From NCBI GenBank assembly GCA_051747385.1, contig JBNJGB010000002.1:62001-126000 (forward strand): a stretch of 64,000 nt of DNA, in the 5' to 3' direction. Position 1 is the first letter of the stretch. The number at the start of each line of letters is the position of its first letter. This document shows, one piece after another, positions 39,055 to 47,666 of this stretch. Source of the DNA: JBNJGB01 sp051747385 (lineage in GTDB: Bacteria; Myxococcota_A; UBA9042; PHBI01; JACKFB01). Below the pieces are notes generated by a model that made no database searches, had not been told where the DNA came from, and saw only the letters and a list, made by a program, of their open reading frames with translations. A program made the position numbers and the translations under genes.

Positions 39055-40275
39055 ATGAAGCTCGCTCATCTCGCCGTCACAAGCATCTTCTGCGGGGCCC
39101 TCGCCCTGTCCCCCGTCCTCGCCGGCTGCGACTCCTCCTCCGGGGAGGACGACGTGGCGGACGGGAGCGGCGACGTCGGCTTCGACCCCACGGACACCGG
39201 GGATCCCGACGACGGCTCGCCGGGCGACGCGGATGCGGTCGCGGACGCCGAGCCGGACCTCGAGGAGGTGGAGGACGTCGTCCCCGACGTCACGCCGGAT
39301 CCGGGTCCCGACACGGAAGACGTGCCGGAAGAGGTGGAGGACAACGCCGACGTGCCGGAGGAGACCGAAGGCGACGCGGACGTCGGCGACGAGCCCGACG
39401 CCGACGCGGACGACGGGGACGCGGAGCCCGACGCCGATCCGCCGCCGGACGACGGCGAGTGCGTCCCCGACTGCGATGGGAAGGTCTGCGGGCCGGACGG
39501 CTGCGGCAGCATCTGCGGCTTCTGCGTCCACCCGGACGTCTGCAGCGAGGACCAGACGGAGTGCGTCGTCGTATGCGAGCAGCAGTGCGAGGGCAAGGAG
39601 TGCGGCGACGACGGCTGCGGCGGCACCTGCGGGTCGTGCGCGGAGCTGGGCCCCGACCTGGAGTGCGTCGTGGAGACCGGCCTCTGCACGGACGTGGAGT
39701 GCGAGGCCGACTGCAACAACAAGGTCTGCGGCGACAACGGCTGCGACGGGCTGTGCGGCACGTGCGCTGCGCCCAAGCTCTGTAACGACAACGGGACGGC
39801 CTGCGAGCTCGGGCCCTGCGGGATGATCACCGAGGTGGGCGAGTGCCAGGGGGACGTCCTGGTCTGGTGCGACAACGCCGACGACCTCCAGAACCAGGAG
39901 CTCCAGGAGGAAGACTGCACCGCCCAGGGCGAGACCTACGAGTGCAGCTGGGACGGCTTCGCCCACAGGTACGCCTGCGTGGACGCCGGACCGTGCGAGC
40001 CCGACTGTCCGGCGGGTGCAGAGTGCGGCGGCGACGGCTGCGGGGGGACCTGCGGGAACGGCTGCGCCGACGGGTGGTCGTGCCTCGGGAACACCTGCGA
40101 CCCCTCGGTCGGGGCCAACTGCGGGAGCATCACCGACTTCGGCGAGTGCTCCGACGACAAGACGGCCTTCTGGTGGTGCAACCCCAGCGGCAAGCTCCAG
40201 ATCGAGGACTGCGCGGCCTTCGGCGAGACGTGCGGCTGGGACAACGCCGAGGGCGAGATGGGCTGCGTCCCGTAG
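39055..40275 (+). CDS. Cys-rich lipoprotein with long acidic linker
   Basis: 406 residues from ATG 39055; the longer upstream frame would read through the hexamer repeat and lacks the signal peptide at its start. The signal peptide ends in VLAGC. Residues about 26-135 are almost entirely Asp/Glu/Pro/Val/Ala. The rest has repeats of ECVPDCDGKVCGPDGCGSICG and CEGKECGDDGCGGTCGSC type (about 137-240), then two modules of CGMITEVGECQGDVLVWC type with WCN-like ends, the second being CGSITDFGECSDDKTAFWWC (about 260-405). Likely surface-exposed. Single gene after tRNA-Arg and the repeat. Confidence 0.9.
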   Translation: MKLAHLAVTSIFCGALALSPVLAGCDSSSGEDDVADGSGDVGFDPTDTGDPDDGSPGDADAVADAEPDLEEVEDVVPDVTPDPGPDTEDVPEEVEDNADVPEETEGDADVGDEPDADADDGDAEPDADPPPDDGECVPDCDGKVCGPDGCGSICGFCVHPDVCSEDQTECVVVCEQQCEGKECGDDGCGGTCGSCAELGPDLECVVETGLCTDVECEADCNNKVCGDNGCDGLCGTCAAPKLCNDNGTACELGPCGMITEVGECQGDVLVWCDNADDLQNQELQEEDCTAQGETYECSWDGFAHRYACVDAGPCEPDCPAGAECGGDGCGGTCGNGCADGWSCLGNTCDPSVGANCGSITDFGECSDDKTAFWWCNPSGKLQIEDCAAFGETCGWDNAEGEMGCVP

Positions 40276-40351
40276 GTCGGAGCCACGCTTGACGGGACGG
40301 AGCGTCCCGGAGGTAGAAGGGCGCCTCGAACGGAGGCCCTCGGAGGACGCC

Positions 40352-40861
40352 ATGGCGGAGCGACGCGCGCTGCGGATCGCGGTGCTGACCATCTCGGACA
40401 CACGCACGGAGGAGACGGATCGCTCGGGCGCCACGCTGGCCGAGCGCCTCCAGGCTTCCGGGCACGTGCTGGCGGACAAGCGCATCGTGAAGGACGAGCC
40501 GGGGGCCATCCGGGACGCCGTGACCGCCTGGTGCGAAGACGCCGAGGTCGAGGTGGTCATCGCCACCGGCGGGACGGGGATCACGGGGCGCGACGTGACC
40601 CCGGAGGTGTTCGAGGGCCTCTACGACAAGCCCATCCCCGGCTTCGGAGAGCTGTTCCGCTGGCTGAGCTACCGGGAGATCGGCACGGCCACCATCCAGA
40701 GCCGCGCCACGGCGGGCATCGCCGGGGGTACGCTGCTGTTCGCCCTGCCCGGCTCCACGGGCGCGTGCCGGACGGCCTGGGACGAGATCCTCGTCTTCCA
40801 GCTCGACAGCACGCACCCGCCCTGCAACTTCGCCGAGATGATGGACCGCCTGGTCGAGTAG
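40352..40861 (+). CDS. moaB: MoaB/Mog-type molybdopterin adenylyltransferase
   Basis: 169 residues; ATG with CGGAGGA upstream. Typical MoaB features: IAVLTISDTRTEETDRSG (about 9-26), VVIATGGTGITGRDVTPE (about 68-85) with the TGGTG motif, ATIQSRATAG and the C-terminal ALPGSTGACRTAWDEI. It adenylates molybdopterin in molybdenum cofactor biosynthesis. The assignment to MoaB rather than MogA rests on length and overall pattern. No other Moco gene is near. An inverted repeat (GGGACG, three bases, CGTCCC; 40294-40308) and a TTGACG at 40289 precede the gene. Confidence 0.93.
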   Translation: MAERRALRIAVLTISDTRTEETDRSGATLAERLQASGHVLADKRIVKDEPGAIRDAVTAWCEDAEVEVVIATGGTGITGRDVTPEVFEGLYDKPIPGFGELFRWLSYREIGTATIQSRATAGIAGGTLLFALPGSTGACRTAWDEILVFQLDSTHPPCNFAEMMDRLVE

Positions 40862-40874
40862 GCGACGCGCGCGC

Positions 40875-41714
40875 TCAGCGCTTCGCCTCCAGGGCGCCGC
40901 CCAAGAGCTTCGCGAGGGCGTCCGGCGCGTCGACGTGCAGCCAGTGGCCGGCGCCCTCCAGGGTGTGGAAGCGGACCGGGCCGTCCGGGGCCGAGTTCTC
41001 CTCCATCCAGGAGACCTCCGCCTCGGACCAGCGATCGCTCCGCTCGGCCCGCACCACGTCCACGACAACGCCGGGCGGGAGGTCCGCCAGGAAGCCGCAG
41101 AAGTCCTCCTCGAAGTAGTGCTCGAGCATCTCCTCGACGCCGTCCAGGTCGAACCGCCAGACGTAGCCTTCGCCCTCGTCGGCGCGGCGCAGGTTCGTGG
41201 TCATCCACCGCGCCAGGGTCTTCGAGAAGCCCTTGTCCGTGAGGATCCCGACGACGTCCTCCCGGTCCTCGAGGGGCTGCGGGACGTCCCGGAGCTCGCG
41301 GAGGACGTGGGCGATCTCGCTGGTCCCCGGGTCGCGCTCCCGGGCGCTCACCGGCGAGTCCAGCACCCAGGCGTTCCGCAGGTCGTCCGGGTAGGCGCGA
41401 GCGTAGGCCAGGGCCACCTTCCCGCCGTAGGAGTGGCCGATGACCACCTCGGGCGTCACGCCCAGGTCGTCCGCCAGCCGGGCGAGGTCGTCGGCGCAGG
41501 CGTCGAGGGTGTGGGGCGGCGGCGCGCCGTGGGAGTCCCCGTGGTTCCGATGATCCACGAGCACGAAGCGCCACGCCGGGTGGGCCCGGGCGAGGCGCCG
41601 GCAGAAGCTGCGCCAGTTGCGGCCGGAGCCCAGGATGCCGTGGAGCACGAAGGCGGTGCGTTCCGGGGTGGACTTCGGGGCCTTCACGTCCAGGTGGGCG
41701 GGGAGGAAGGTCAT
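40875..41714 (-). CDS. Alpha/beta-hydrolase (YbfF-like esterase)
   Basis: 279 residues from MTFLPAHLDVKAP. Catalytic features: HGILGSGRNWR oxyanion region (about 24), DHRNHGDS (about 52), nucleophile Ser in VIGHSYGGKVAL (about 91), and the C-terminal His in LEGAGHWLHVDAP (about 256). This is the pattern of YbfF/epoxide-hydrolase-like acyl esterases. Its start codon overlaps the stop of the upstream K+ channel gene (TGATG), so the two are translationally coupled. A link in function is not evident. Confidence 0.92.
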   Translation of the reverse strand: MTFLPAHLDVKAPKSTPERTAFVLHGILGSGRNWRSFCRRLARAHPAWRFVLVDHRNHGDSHGAPPPHTLDACADDLARLADDLGVTPEVVIGHSYGGKVALAYARAYPDDLRNAWVLDSPVSARERDPGTSEIAHVLRELRDVPQPLEDREDVVGILTDKGFSKTLARWMTTNLRRADEGEGYVWRFDLDGVEEMLEHYFEEDFCGFLADLPPGVVVDVVRAERSDRWSEAEVSWMEENSAPDGPVRFHTLEGAGHWLHVDAPDALAKLLGGALEAKR

Positions 41715-42859
41715 CACGCGGCTCCCGTCGTGCGCCGGTTCATCAGCAGCCGGCGCAGGTGGCTGATCTGGTCCTCGCGACCGAGGGCGATGACGCTGCC
41801 GCCGGGCGGCAGGATCTCGTCGGGCCCGGGCTTGTAGGCGTAGGGCGCGCCGGGGCTGCTCCGCACGCCCAGGATGATGCACCCGCTCGCCTCCTCGGCC
41901 CCGCAGCGCCCGATGGGCTCGCCCGCCACGGGCGACTCCGCCGAGATGGGCAGATCCACGAGGGCCATGCGGCGGTCGGGCGCGAGCAGGGCGTCCGCGA
42001 ACAGGGCCAGCTCCGGGCTCACCAGCTCGCTGGCCAGGCGGCGCCCGCCCATGCGCGCCGGGCTGACGACGGCGTCGACGCCGACCTTGGTGAACTTCTC
42101 GGCCCCGGCCACGTCGTCGACCTTCGCCACCAGGCGGATGTCCGGGTTGAGCTGGCGGGCGGTGAGCGACAGGAAGAGGTTGTCCCGATCCTCGTGGAGG
42201 ATGGCGAGCAGCCCGCGGGCGCGCTCGATCCCGGCGGCCCGGAGCGCCGACTCCTCGAGGGCGTCGCCCACGACGACGCCGACCTTGTCGCCGACCTCGT
42301 CGAGCACGAGGTCGATGCGCTCCACGTCCACGTCGATGATGGCCATCTCGGCGCCGGCGTACGACAGCTCGCGCACGGCGTGGATGCCGCTCTGCCCGAT
42401 GCCGGCCACGATGACGTGGTCCGACATGCCCTCGAGCCTTCTGTCCATGCGTCGCCTCCAGAGGCTGTAGCCCAGGTCGCCCTCGATCACCATGGCCGTG
42501 AAGGAGGACAGGAAGTACAGGATGCTGCCGCCGCCGATCAGGATGAGCCCGATGGTGAAGACCTGCAGCGCGGGATCGCCGCGGATGGCGATGTGCTCCT
42601 CGAAGCCCACCGTGGAGATGGTGATCACCGTCATGAACAGGCAGTCGAGCACCGAGTAGCCCTCGCCTGCCAGGAGGCGATAGCCGAAGGTACCGACACC
42701 CAGGACGGTCAGGGCCAGCAGCGTGGCGCGGGCGACCCGATAGCCGCGCTCGCGGCGCTCCGCCTCCTGGGCGCGGCTGGCCAGCCCCGAGCCCATGCCG
42801 AAGGTCGGCGGGGGCGGCGGCGACCTCACCCGCCCGGCGAGCCTGTAGCGTCCGGCCAT
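41714..42859 (-). CDS. Two-TM potassium channel with RCK/TrkA domains
   Basis: 381 residues; start ATG 42859 has GGAGGAG ten bases upstream, preferred to the ATG 33 bases further up. TM1 is ATLLALTVLGVGTFGYRLL (about 50-70), the pore helix and filter are LFMTVITISTVGFEE (about 78-92), and TM2 is VFTIGLILIGGGSILYFL. An RCK-N Rossmann fold follows (HVIVAGIGQSGIHAVREL, about 146) and an RCK-C domain (VAGEPIGRCGAEE). The filter reads TVGFEE where most channels have TVGYGD. It gates K+ in response to a ligand such as Ca or nucleotide. Operon with the hydrolase downstream. Confidence 0.92.
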   Translation of the reverse strand: MAGRYRLAGRVRSPPPPPTFGMGSGLASRAQEAERRERGYRVARATLLALTVLGVGTFGYRLLAGEGYSVLDCLFMTVITISTVGFEEHIAIRGDPALQVFTIGLILIGGGSILYFLSSFTAMVIEGDLGYSLWRRRMDRRLEGMSDHVIVAGIGQSGIHAVRELSYAGAEMAIIDVDVERIDLVLDEVGDKVGVVVGDALEESALRAAGIERARGLLAILHEDRDNLFLSLTARQLNPDIRLVAKVDDVAGAEKFTKVGVDAVVSPARMGGRRLASELVSPELALFADALLAPDRRMALVDLPISAESPVAGEPIGRCGAEEASGCIILGVRSSPGAPYAYKPGPDEILPPGGSVIALGREDQISHLRRLLMNRRTTGAA

Positions 42860-43006
42860 CGCGCGTCTGCTCCTCCGCTCCACGCCCATGTACCACACTC
42901 CCCGGTGCGCCGCCCCTTCCGCCCGGCGCCATGGGCCACCGAGCCCCGGGGCCCCGTTGACAGTCGGTCGCGAGTCGCCACACTGGCGCGACGACTCGGA
43001 GGGCTC

Positions 43007-44167
43007 GTGCGGCGCGCATCCTACGCGACGATCCACCTGACGGTGTTCCTGGACCTGATGGGGTTCGGGATCATCCTGCCCCACCTGCCGTACGCCGCGG
43101 AGCGCTTCGGCGCCTCCGGCGTGGGCGTGGGCGCGCTGCTCACGTCCTACTCGGTGGCCCAGCTCCTGGCCGCGCCGGTCCTCGGGCGCGTCTCGGACCG
43201 CTTCGGGAGGCGGCCGGTCCTCCTGCTCGCGCTCACGGGGTCCACGCTGTCCCTGGTGCTCACCGGGCTGGCGGGGACTCTCGCCATCCTCCTCGCCGCC
43301 CGCGCACTCGCCGGGATCTTCGCCGGCAGCATCTCCACGGCGCAGGCGGCCATCGCCGACGTGACGGAGCCGGAGGATCGGGCGAAGGCCATGGGCCTCC
43401 TGGGCGCCTCCATCGGACTCGGCTTCGTCATGGGCCCGGCCATCGGCGCCGCGCTGGCGCCCATGGGCTTCGCGTTCACGTGCTTCGCCGCCGCCGGGCT
43501 GACCGCCGCGGACCTGATCATGGCCGCGTTCGTCCTCCCCGAGACGCGCACGGCCGAGGCCCGGAGCGCCGCCCGCCCCACCCTGCCCCTGGCCGAGGCC
43601 GCCCGGCGGCCGGTCCTGCGGCCCCTGCTCCTGTCGCTCTTCCTGGGCACCTTCGCCTTCGTGGGGCTGGAGGCCATCTTCCCCCTCCTCGGCGAGCACC
43701 GCTTCGGGCTGTTCGAGCGGGACATGGGCCTGGTCTTCGCCTACATCGGCGTCGTCATCATCGTCATCCAGGGCGGCGTCGTCGGCCGCCTGACCCGGCG
43801 CCTCGGCGAGCGGCGCGTGGTGGTCGTGGGCGGAGGCCTCATGGCCGTGGGCTTCGCCGCCATCGCCTTCAGCGAGGCCCTGGCCTTCACCATGGTGGCC
43901 CTGGGCGTCCTCTCCGCCGGCCAGGGCCTGCTGCGCCCCGCCCTGTCCGCGCTGGTCTCCATGAACGCCCACGCCGACGAGCAGGGCGCCGTCCTGGGCC
44001 TCGGCCAGAGCCTCGGCGCCGGCGCGCGCGCCCTCGGTCCCCTCGTGGCGGGCTGGCTGTGGGATCGACAGCAGGGCGCGCCGTTCGTGCTGGGCGCCGT
44101 CCTGACCCTCGCCGTGGTCCTGGTCATGCGGACGGCTCGGACGCCTCGCGAATCCGGTCGTCGATGA
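43007..44167 (+). CDS. MFS transporter (TetA-like drug/proton antiporter family)
   Basis: 386 residues from GTG 43007 (GGAG five bases upstream). Twelve hydrophobic segments are seen. Motif A is GRVSDRFGRRPVLLL (about 60-75), the signature of drug/H+ antiporters, and the first helix is LTVFLDLMGFGIILPHLP as in TetA-type exporters. A further LTRRLGERRVVVVGGG motif marks the second half. It probably exports a small lipophilic compound. A TTGACA at 42957 suggests a promoter. Its 3' end overlaps the convergent CULT-domain gene by 44 bases. Confidence 0.9.
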   Translation: MRRASYATIHLTVFLDLMGFGIILPHLPYAAERFGASGVGVGALLTSYSVAQLLAAPVLGRVSDRFGRRPVLLLALTGSTLSLVLTGLAGTLAILLAARALAGIFAGSISTAQAAIADVTEPEDRAKAMGLLGASIGLGFVMGPAIGAALAPMGFAFTCFAAAGLTAADLIMAAFVLPETRTAEARSAARPTLPLAEAARRPVLRPLLLSLFLGTFAFVGLEAIFPLLGEHRFGLFERDMGLVFAYIGVVIIVIQGGVVGRLTRRLGERRVVVVGGGLMAVGFAAIAFSEALAFTMVALGVLSAGQGLLRPALSALVSMNAHADEQGAVLGLGQSLGAGARALGPLVAGWLWDRQQGAPFVLGAVLTLAVVLVMRTARTPRESGRR

Positions 44168-44561
44168 GCCCGGCGAAGGCGTCCCCGCCCCGCTCGAACA
44201 GCCACCCGACGTGGCGCCCGCACCCGGCGCAGCAGGCGACGCGCCAGCCGTAGCCCGGGAACCAGGACCAGTAGTGCTCCAGCGCGCCCATCCCCTGGAC
44301 GCCGTCGGCCCGGGCGAAGCAGCGCACGTCGAAGACCAGGCCGTGCGGGTTCACGAAGCTGTGGGCGTGCTCCCCGTCCACCTCGATGCGCGCAGCCCCT
44401 TCGGTGAGCCTGTGCTCGCAGGATGCGCACACCACGGTCCGCCGAGGCTCGGGGCCGCCCCCCGCCGCAGCCTCGGGGGCCTCGTCACCACGCTCGGTCC
44501 GCTCGGCGCGGCGCAGGCACCAGCGCGGCGGTCCGCTCCACGGGGTCGTCGTCCGCAGCAT
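44124..44561 (-). CDS. CULT-domain protein (cereblon-like)
   Basis: 145 residues; ATG 44561 with GGGAGGAG upstream. Residues about 42-140 match the CULT domain of bacterial cereblon homologues (MsCI4 type). Zinc ligands are C45/C48 and C111/C114. The three cage tryptophans are W100, W106 and W120, with F122 after W120; their spacing (6 and 14) is that of W79/W85/W99 in MsCI4. Conserved flanks are HAHSFVNPHGLVFDVRCF, SWFPGYGW and FAGLIDDRI. The CULT domain binds uracil/uridine- and glutarimide-like ligands. The 40-residue N-terminus is low-complexity. The biological ligand is unknown. It overlaps the MFS gene tail by 44 bases. Confidence 0.9.
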   Translation of the reverse strand: MLRTTTPWSGPPRWCLRRAERTERGDEAPEAAAGGGPEPRRTVVCASCEHRLTEGAARIEVDGEHAHSFVNPHGLVFDVRCFARADGVQGMGALEHYWSWFPGYGWRVACCAGCGRHVGWLFERGGDAFAGLIDDRIREASEPSA

Positions 44562-44646
44562 GGGCTCCTCCCGACACCTCGATCCAAGCACGAGACGGCG
44601 CTTCCGCAAAGTTGCAGCGACGCACGGCGACCCCGATCATGGTCGC

Positions 44647-46266
44647 GTGACCCGCGCGCTGCCCACGACGCTCCTGCTGCTCCTCCTCGTCCCGGTCCTC
44701 CCGACGACGGGCTGTGGACGGCCACCTGCCCGCGGCGCCGGACCTGCGGCCGCCGCGGCCACCCCGGCGCCGGAGCCGAAACCGCCCGCCCCGCCGCCGC
44801 TGCACGGGATCGCCGCCGGAGCCACCGTCGCCCGCGCGGCGCGCGACATCCCTCCCGTCGTGCAGGGCCGGAGTGGCCTCCTCCAGGCGATCCCACGCGT
44901 GGAGACCCGCTCCCCCGACCGCATCGAGGACACCTGGCTGCGCATCAAGCGCCTCGGGAGCGTCACGCGGCAGTTCCGCGAGATCGCCCGGCGGGACCTG
45001 GCGTCCCAGGCCTGCGACCGCCTGGTGGATCTGCGCGCCCTGGAGGGCGAAGGCCTGCCGCCCTTCCGCTGGCGTGACCGGGTGCGGGGACGGACCTGGA
45101 CGCGCCCCACCGTGGCGGCCGTCCTGATCCGGGCCTACCGGACCCTCCGCAGCGAGTATCCGCGGGCCTTCGTGTCCCTCGGGGATCTGGCCCAGCCCGG
45201 CTGCGGCTCCCTGGAGCACGGGACCCTGGTGCGCGTGGTCGAGGACGACGGGCGCGACCGCGCGGCCACGAGGCTGCTCAACCGCGCGCGCCTGGTGAAC
45301 GGCGTGCCGACGGTGGTGGAGCGACGCCCGGGGGCGGACTTCCTGCTCGAGTGGGAGCGCTTCGAGCACCCCCTGGAGCCCGTCGAGGTGCGCCACCGCC
45401 TCGTCGCGTGGGACACGGACGCCGGCGGGGACCTCCGACTGAGGGTCGAGACCCGCCGCTACCGGGGCCACGACACCCCCGACGAGGGCATGACGCAGGC
45501 CCTGCTCGAGGACGTGGAGCGCGCCGTGTCGCGCGGCGTGCAGGTCAGGACCCGACGGGTGCGCTCGTGGACGCCTGAGGAGGGCACGGTCACGCGCTGG
45601 CTCCAGCACTGGGTGGACCGCCGCGAGCGGCGACAGGTGATCCTCGTGTCCCGCGAGCGCATCGGGCGCCGGCTGGACCTCGACGCCGTCGAGGAGATCC
45701 GGGTGGCCGCCTGGCAGCGCAGAAAGCCGGGGAGCTTCCCCGGCGAGACCCGCTGGCGCGCTCGCCGCGACGACGAGGTGGGCCAGGTGGCCTGGACCCG
45801 CGCGCTCTCCCTGTACGAGGCCGGCCACATCAGCCACCTCTCCGGCCGCGACGTGGACGCCTCCTACGTCACCGGGGACAACGTCCGGCACTTCGCCGTG
45901 GACCTGGAGGGCATCGACGTGGCGGCCACGTGGGCGTGGTTCCGGGCCCTGGACGCCGCCGCCCGGGACCTGGGCGTCGAGATCGATCGCATCCTGGTGG
46001 ACCCCGCCGTGAAGCGCCACATGGCCGAGTCGCTGCCCGCCGAGGCGAAGCGCACGTCCCTGTGGCGAGACCGCGTCCGCCTCGCGTGGGGTCACGACGC
46101 GCACCACCACCTCCGCCTGGAGCCCGCGGGCGAGGAGTCGGAGGCCCTGGCCCGGCGCATCCTGAAGGCCCTGCCGACCGCGGTGGCCGGGGGCGTCAAG
46201 GAACCATCCACCTCGGCCGCCCTGGAGCCGACTTCGGACGAGGCCACGACGACGGCGACACCCTGA
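44647..46266 (+). CDS. Penicillin-insensitive murein endopeptidase-like (MepA) protein
   Basis: 539 residues from GTG 44647. A probable lipoprotein signal (ALPTTLLLLLLVPVLPTTGC) precedes a long Pro/Ala-rich and helical region, then the LAS-type metallopeptidase core: GHISHLSGRDVDASYVTGD (about 393-411, with the zinc His and Asp) and the C-terminal AWGHDAHHHLRLEP (about 477-490), the MepA HDxHxHxR signature. MepA cuts D-Ala-mDAP crosslinks in peptidoglycan. E. coli MepA is 274 residues; the N-terminal 390 residues here are extra and may contain a second domain. It is divergent from the CULT-domain gene and followed by a lipase lipoprotein on the same strand. Confidence 0.85.
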   Translation: MTRALPTTLLLLLLVPVLPTTGCGRPPARGAGPAAAAATPAPEPKPPAPPPLHGIAAGATVARAARDIPPVVQGRSGLLQAIPRVETRSPDRIEDTWLRIKRLGSVTRQFREIARRDLASQACDRLVDLRALEGEGLPPFRWRDRVRGRTWTRPTVAAVLIRAYRTLRSEYPRAFVSLGDLAQPGCGSLEHGTLVRVVEDDGRDRAATRLLNRARLVNGVPTVVERRPGADFLLEWERFEHPLEPVEVRHRLVAWDTDAGGDLRLRVETRRYRGHDTPDEGMTQALLEDVERAVSRGVQVRTRRVRSWTPEEGTVTRWLQHWVDRRERRQVILVSRERIGRRLDLDAVEEIRVAAWQRRKPGSFPGETRWRARRDDEVGQVAWTRALSLYEAGHISHLSGRDVDASYVTGDNVRHFAVDLEGIDVAATWAWFRALDAAARDLGVEIDRILVDPAVKRHMAESLPAEAKRTSLWRDRVRLAWGHDAHHHLRLEPAGEESEALARRILKALPTAVAGGVKEPSTSAALEPTSDEATTTATP

Positions 46267-46340
46267 CGATCGCCTGCCCTTCCGGGCCGGAGCGACGTCG
46301 TCTACACTCGAAGCTGCCCGCCGTTCGAACGAGAGGCGTC

Positions 46341-47666
46341 ATGCGGCCGAAGTGGACATGTGGAGTCTGGACCGTCGCGTTCCTCGTCGCCCTGGGCGGG
46401 TGCGGCGACGAGGCCGCGGAGGGAGCCGACCGGGGAGACCTCGACACGATCGGCGCGGGGCTGGACACCTCGGACGACGCTTCCCGGGTCGCGGAGGACG
46501 TCGCAGCCTCCGAGACGACGCAGCCCGACGACGTGGCCGCACCCGACGCGCCGGACGAGGGGAACCCGCCCGGGCCCGACGCCTCGCCGCAGGACACCAC
46601 CGCGACGCCGGACACCCCGGACGCTCCCGAGGACGTCCCAGGACACGAGGTCCACGACGTGCCCGCGAGCGATCCCGGCTCGCCATCGCCGGACGCCGGG
46701 GACGGGGACGCCGGCGCGGACGGCCCGGACGCGGACGCCTCGGACGCAGACGACGCCGTGCTGCCGCCTCCGCCCGAGGAGACGTGCTCGCCGCCGGCGG
46801 GCTGCGCGGAGCTCGGCGGCCCCTGGCCGGCCAGGACGGAGCTCCCGATCATCCTGGTCCACGGGATGGCGGGCTTCGAGAACATCGGCCCCCTGGAGTA
46901 CTACTACGGCGTCCCGAGCCACCTGCGCGCGCACGGCCACGGCGTCTGGGTGTCCGTGACGGATCCGTTCAACGGCACGCCCTCGCGCGCCTCCCAGCTC
47001 TCGGGCTTCGTGGACGAGGTGCTGGCGTGTACCTGCGCGGAGCAGGTCAACCTGATCGCCCACTCCCAGGGCGGCCTGGACGCCCGCTATCTCGTGTCCG
47101 CCCTGGGCTACGCCGACCGGGTGGCCTCCGTGACCACCGTGGCCACCCCCCACCACGGGATCCAGCTCGCGGACATCGCCCTCGGCCTCGTGGACGGGCC
47201 CCAGTCCGCCGTCGTGGACGCCCTGGCGAGCATCCTCGGCGGGCTCTACACGGATCCGGCCGACGACGCCGACGTCGCGGACTCGCTGTACTCCGTGTCC
47301 ACCACGGGCGTGACCCAGATGGCGGAGGAGTGGCCCACCCCGAAGGGCGTCGTCTGGCGCTCCTGGGCGGGGATCTCGGGGCTCTTCACCCCCGTGTCCC
47401 CCGCCTGCGACGGCGCCGAGACGAAGCCCCCCAAGCACGGCGACATCGTCCCGCCCGCCCTGTACGCCGCCTGGCTGCTGAACGGCGGCAACCTGTCCCC
47501 GAGCGACGGCCTGGTGCCGGTGGCATCGGCCCGCTTCGGGCGGTTCCGCGGCTGCATCGCCGCGGATCACCTGGACGAGATCGGCCAGATCGCCGGAGCG
47601 ACCGACTTCGACTACCTGACCTTCTACCTCGAGGTGGCCGACGCGCTGGCCGACGAGGGGTTCTGA
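46341..47666 (+). CDS. Lipase-like alpha/beta-hydrolase lipoprotein
   Basis: 441 residues from ATG 46341. The signal peptide ends in VALGGC. A 130-residue acidic/Pro/Ala/Thr linker precedes the hydrolase: LPIILVHGMAGFENIGPLEYYYG (about 170), the nucleophile Ser in LIAHSQGGLDARYL (about 238), Asp in SPSDGLVPV (about 390) and His in IAADHLDEIG (about 413). The pattern is that of family I.1/I.2 triacylglycerol lipases with a GHSxG-type elbow. It would cleave lipids at the cell surface, feeding fatty acids to beta-oxidation encoded elsewhere in this window (inference). Its end overlaps the convergent hemG by 43 bases. Confidence 0.93.
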   Translation: MRPKWTCGVWTVAFLVALGGCGDEAAEGADRGDLDTIGAGLDTSDDASRVAEDVAASETTQPDDVAAPDAPDEGNPPGPDASPQDTTATPDTPDAPEDVPGHEVHDVPASDPGSPSPDAGDGDAGADGPDADASDADDAVLPPPPEETCSPPAGCAELGGPWPARTELPIILVHGMAGFENIGPLEYYYGVPSHLRAHGHGVWVSVTDPFNGTPSRASQLSGFVDEVLACTCAEQVNLIAHSQGGLDARYLVSALGYADRVASVTTVATPHHGIQLADIALGLVDGPQSAVVDALASILGGLYTDPADDADVADSLYSVSTTGVTQMAEEWPTPKGVVWRSWAGISGLFTPVSPACDGAETKPPKHGDIVPPALYAAWLLNGGNLSPSDGLVPVASARFGRFRGCIAADHLDEIGQIAGATDFDYLTFYLEVADALADEGF

